Of a stretch of 51,149 nucleotides of DNA, positions 51,120 through 51,149 are shown one piece after another; the first letter of the stretch is position 1; every line of letters begins with the position of its first letter. This stretch comes from Collinsella aerofaciens (lineage in GTDB: Bacteria; Actinomycetota; Coriobacteriia; Coriobacteriales; Coriobacteriaceae). The stretch covers positions 1-51,149 of the forward strand of contig CAJMHW010000012.1 in NCBI GenBank assembly GCA_905213325.1, in the 5' to 3' direction. A model generated the notes under the pieces. It ran no database searches, was not told the DNA's origin, and saw only the letters and a list, made by a program, of their open reading frames with translations. Made by a program: the position numbers and the translations under genes.

Positions 51120-51149
51120 GGGGCTAGCCTAGGCAGCAACGCTCTTCGC

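Noticed and set aside
51129..51131. TAG as pyrrolysine or suppressed stop in Elp3
   Set aside because: Nothing in the window suggests amber recoding; a mutation, gene split or sequencing error is simpler.

Overview
The window looks like a chromosomal segment of a GC-rich Gram-positive actinobacterium of the class Coriobacteriia, most like Collinsella. The inference rests on protein style: twin-arginine-like lipoprotein signals on the amino-acid-binding proteins, an LAQTG-type cell-wall sorting signal, a full-length single-chain PurL, a RecJ-helicase fusion, and an Ldh/Etf module typical of anaerobes. No 16S gene lies in the window, so the genus is an inference.

Layout. 1-2066 holds translation genes, all on the minus strand: a candidate rRNA leader at the left edge, the infC-rpmI-rplT operon with a structured leader, and tRNA-Leu(CAA) with a duplicated 3' end. 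2106-11294 (minus) carries a transglutaminase-like protein, class II aldolase, an MBL-fold hydrolase, the RelA/SpoT (p)ppGpp enzyme and a RecJ-helicase fusion. 11571-14078 has a BASS-family transporter (plus) converging on a cutC-DUF4931 pair (minus). 14397-20696 is a complete branched-chain amino-acid ABC importer with two tandem binding lipoproteins. 20947-25164 has homoserine dehydrogenase, a short-chain dehydrogenase, a tandem array of 62-bp hairpin repeats and a cation:proton antiporter. 25349-33742 has purL, an EamA transporter, a membrane GGDEF protein, a KdgT-like permease and the AzlCD branched-chain amino-acid exporter. 33869-38303 has an HD hydrolase converging on a three-gene lactate-dehydrogenase-like/EtfB/EtfA operon whose EtfA carries a ferredoxin domain, suggesting an electron-bifurcating enzyme.

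38649-41854 is a five-gene cluster of small exported or membrane-anchored proteins, mostly of unrecognised family, including a very small LAQTG-anchored protein whose start overlaps the preceding gene. 41973-42689 is a DUF554 membrane protein. 42778-48395 is a three-gene anti-phage locus (TerB-domain protein, BrxD-like P-loop ATPase, Lhr-like helicase) that matches the Shango system, with a terminator-like hairpin between genes two and three. 48435-51149 has an AT-richer MFS transporter with a tiny coupled ORF, a spermidine-synthase-like methyltransferase, and an Elp3-like GNAT segment preceded by an in-frame stop at the window edge.

The strongest leads are the Shango-type locus, the surface-protein cluster, the 62-bp hairpin array, the AUA start of infC with its leader, the Ldh-Etf operon, the RecJ-helicase fusion and the broken or split Elp3.
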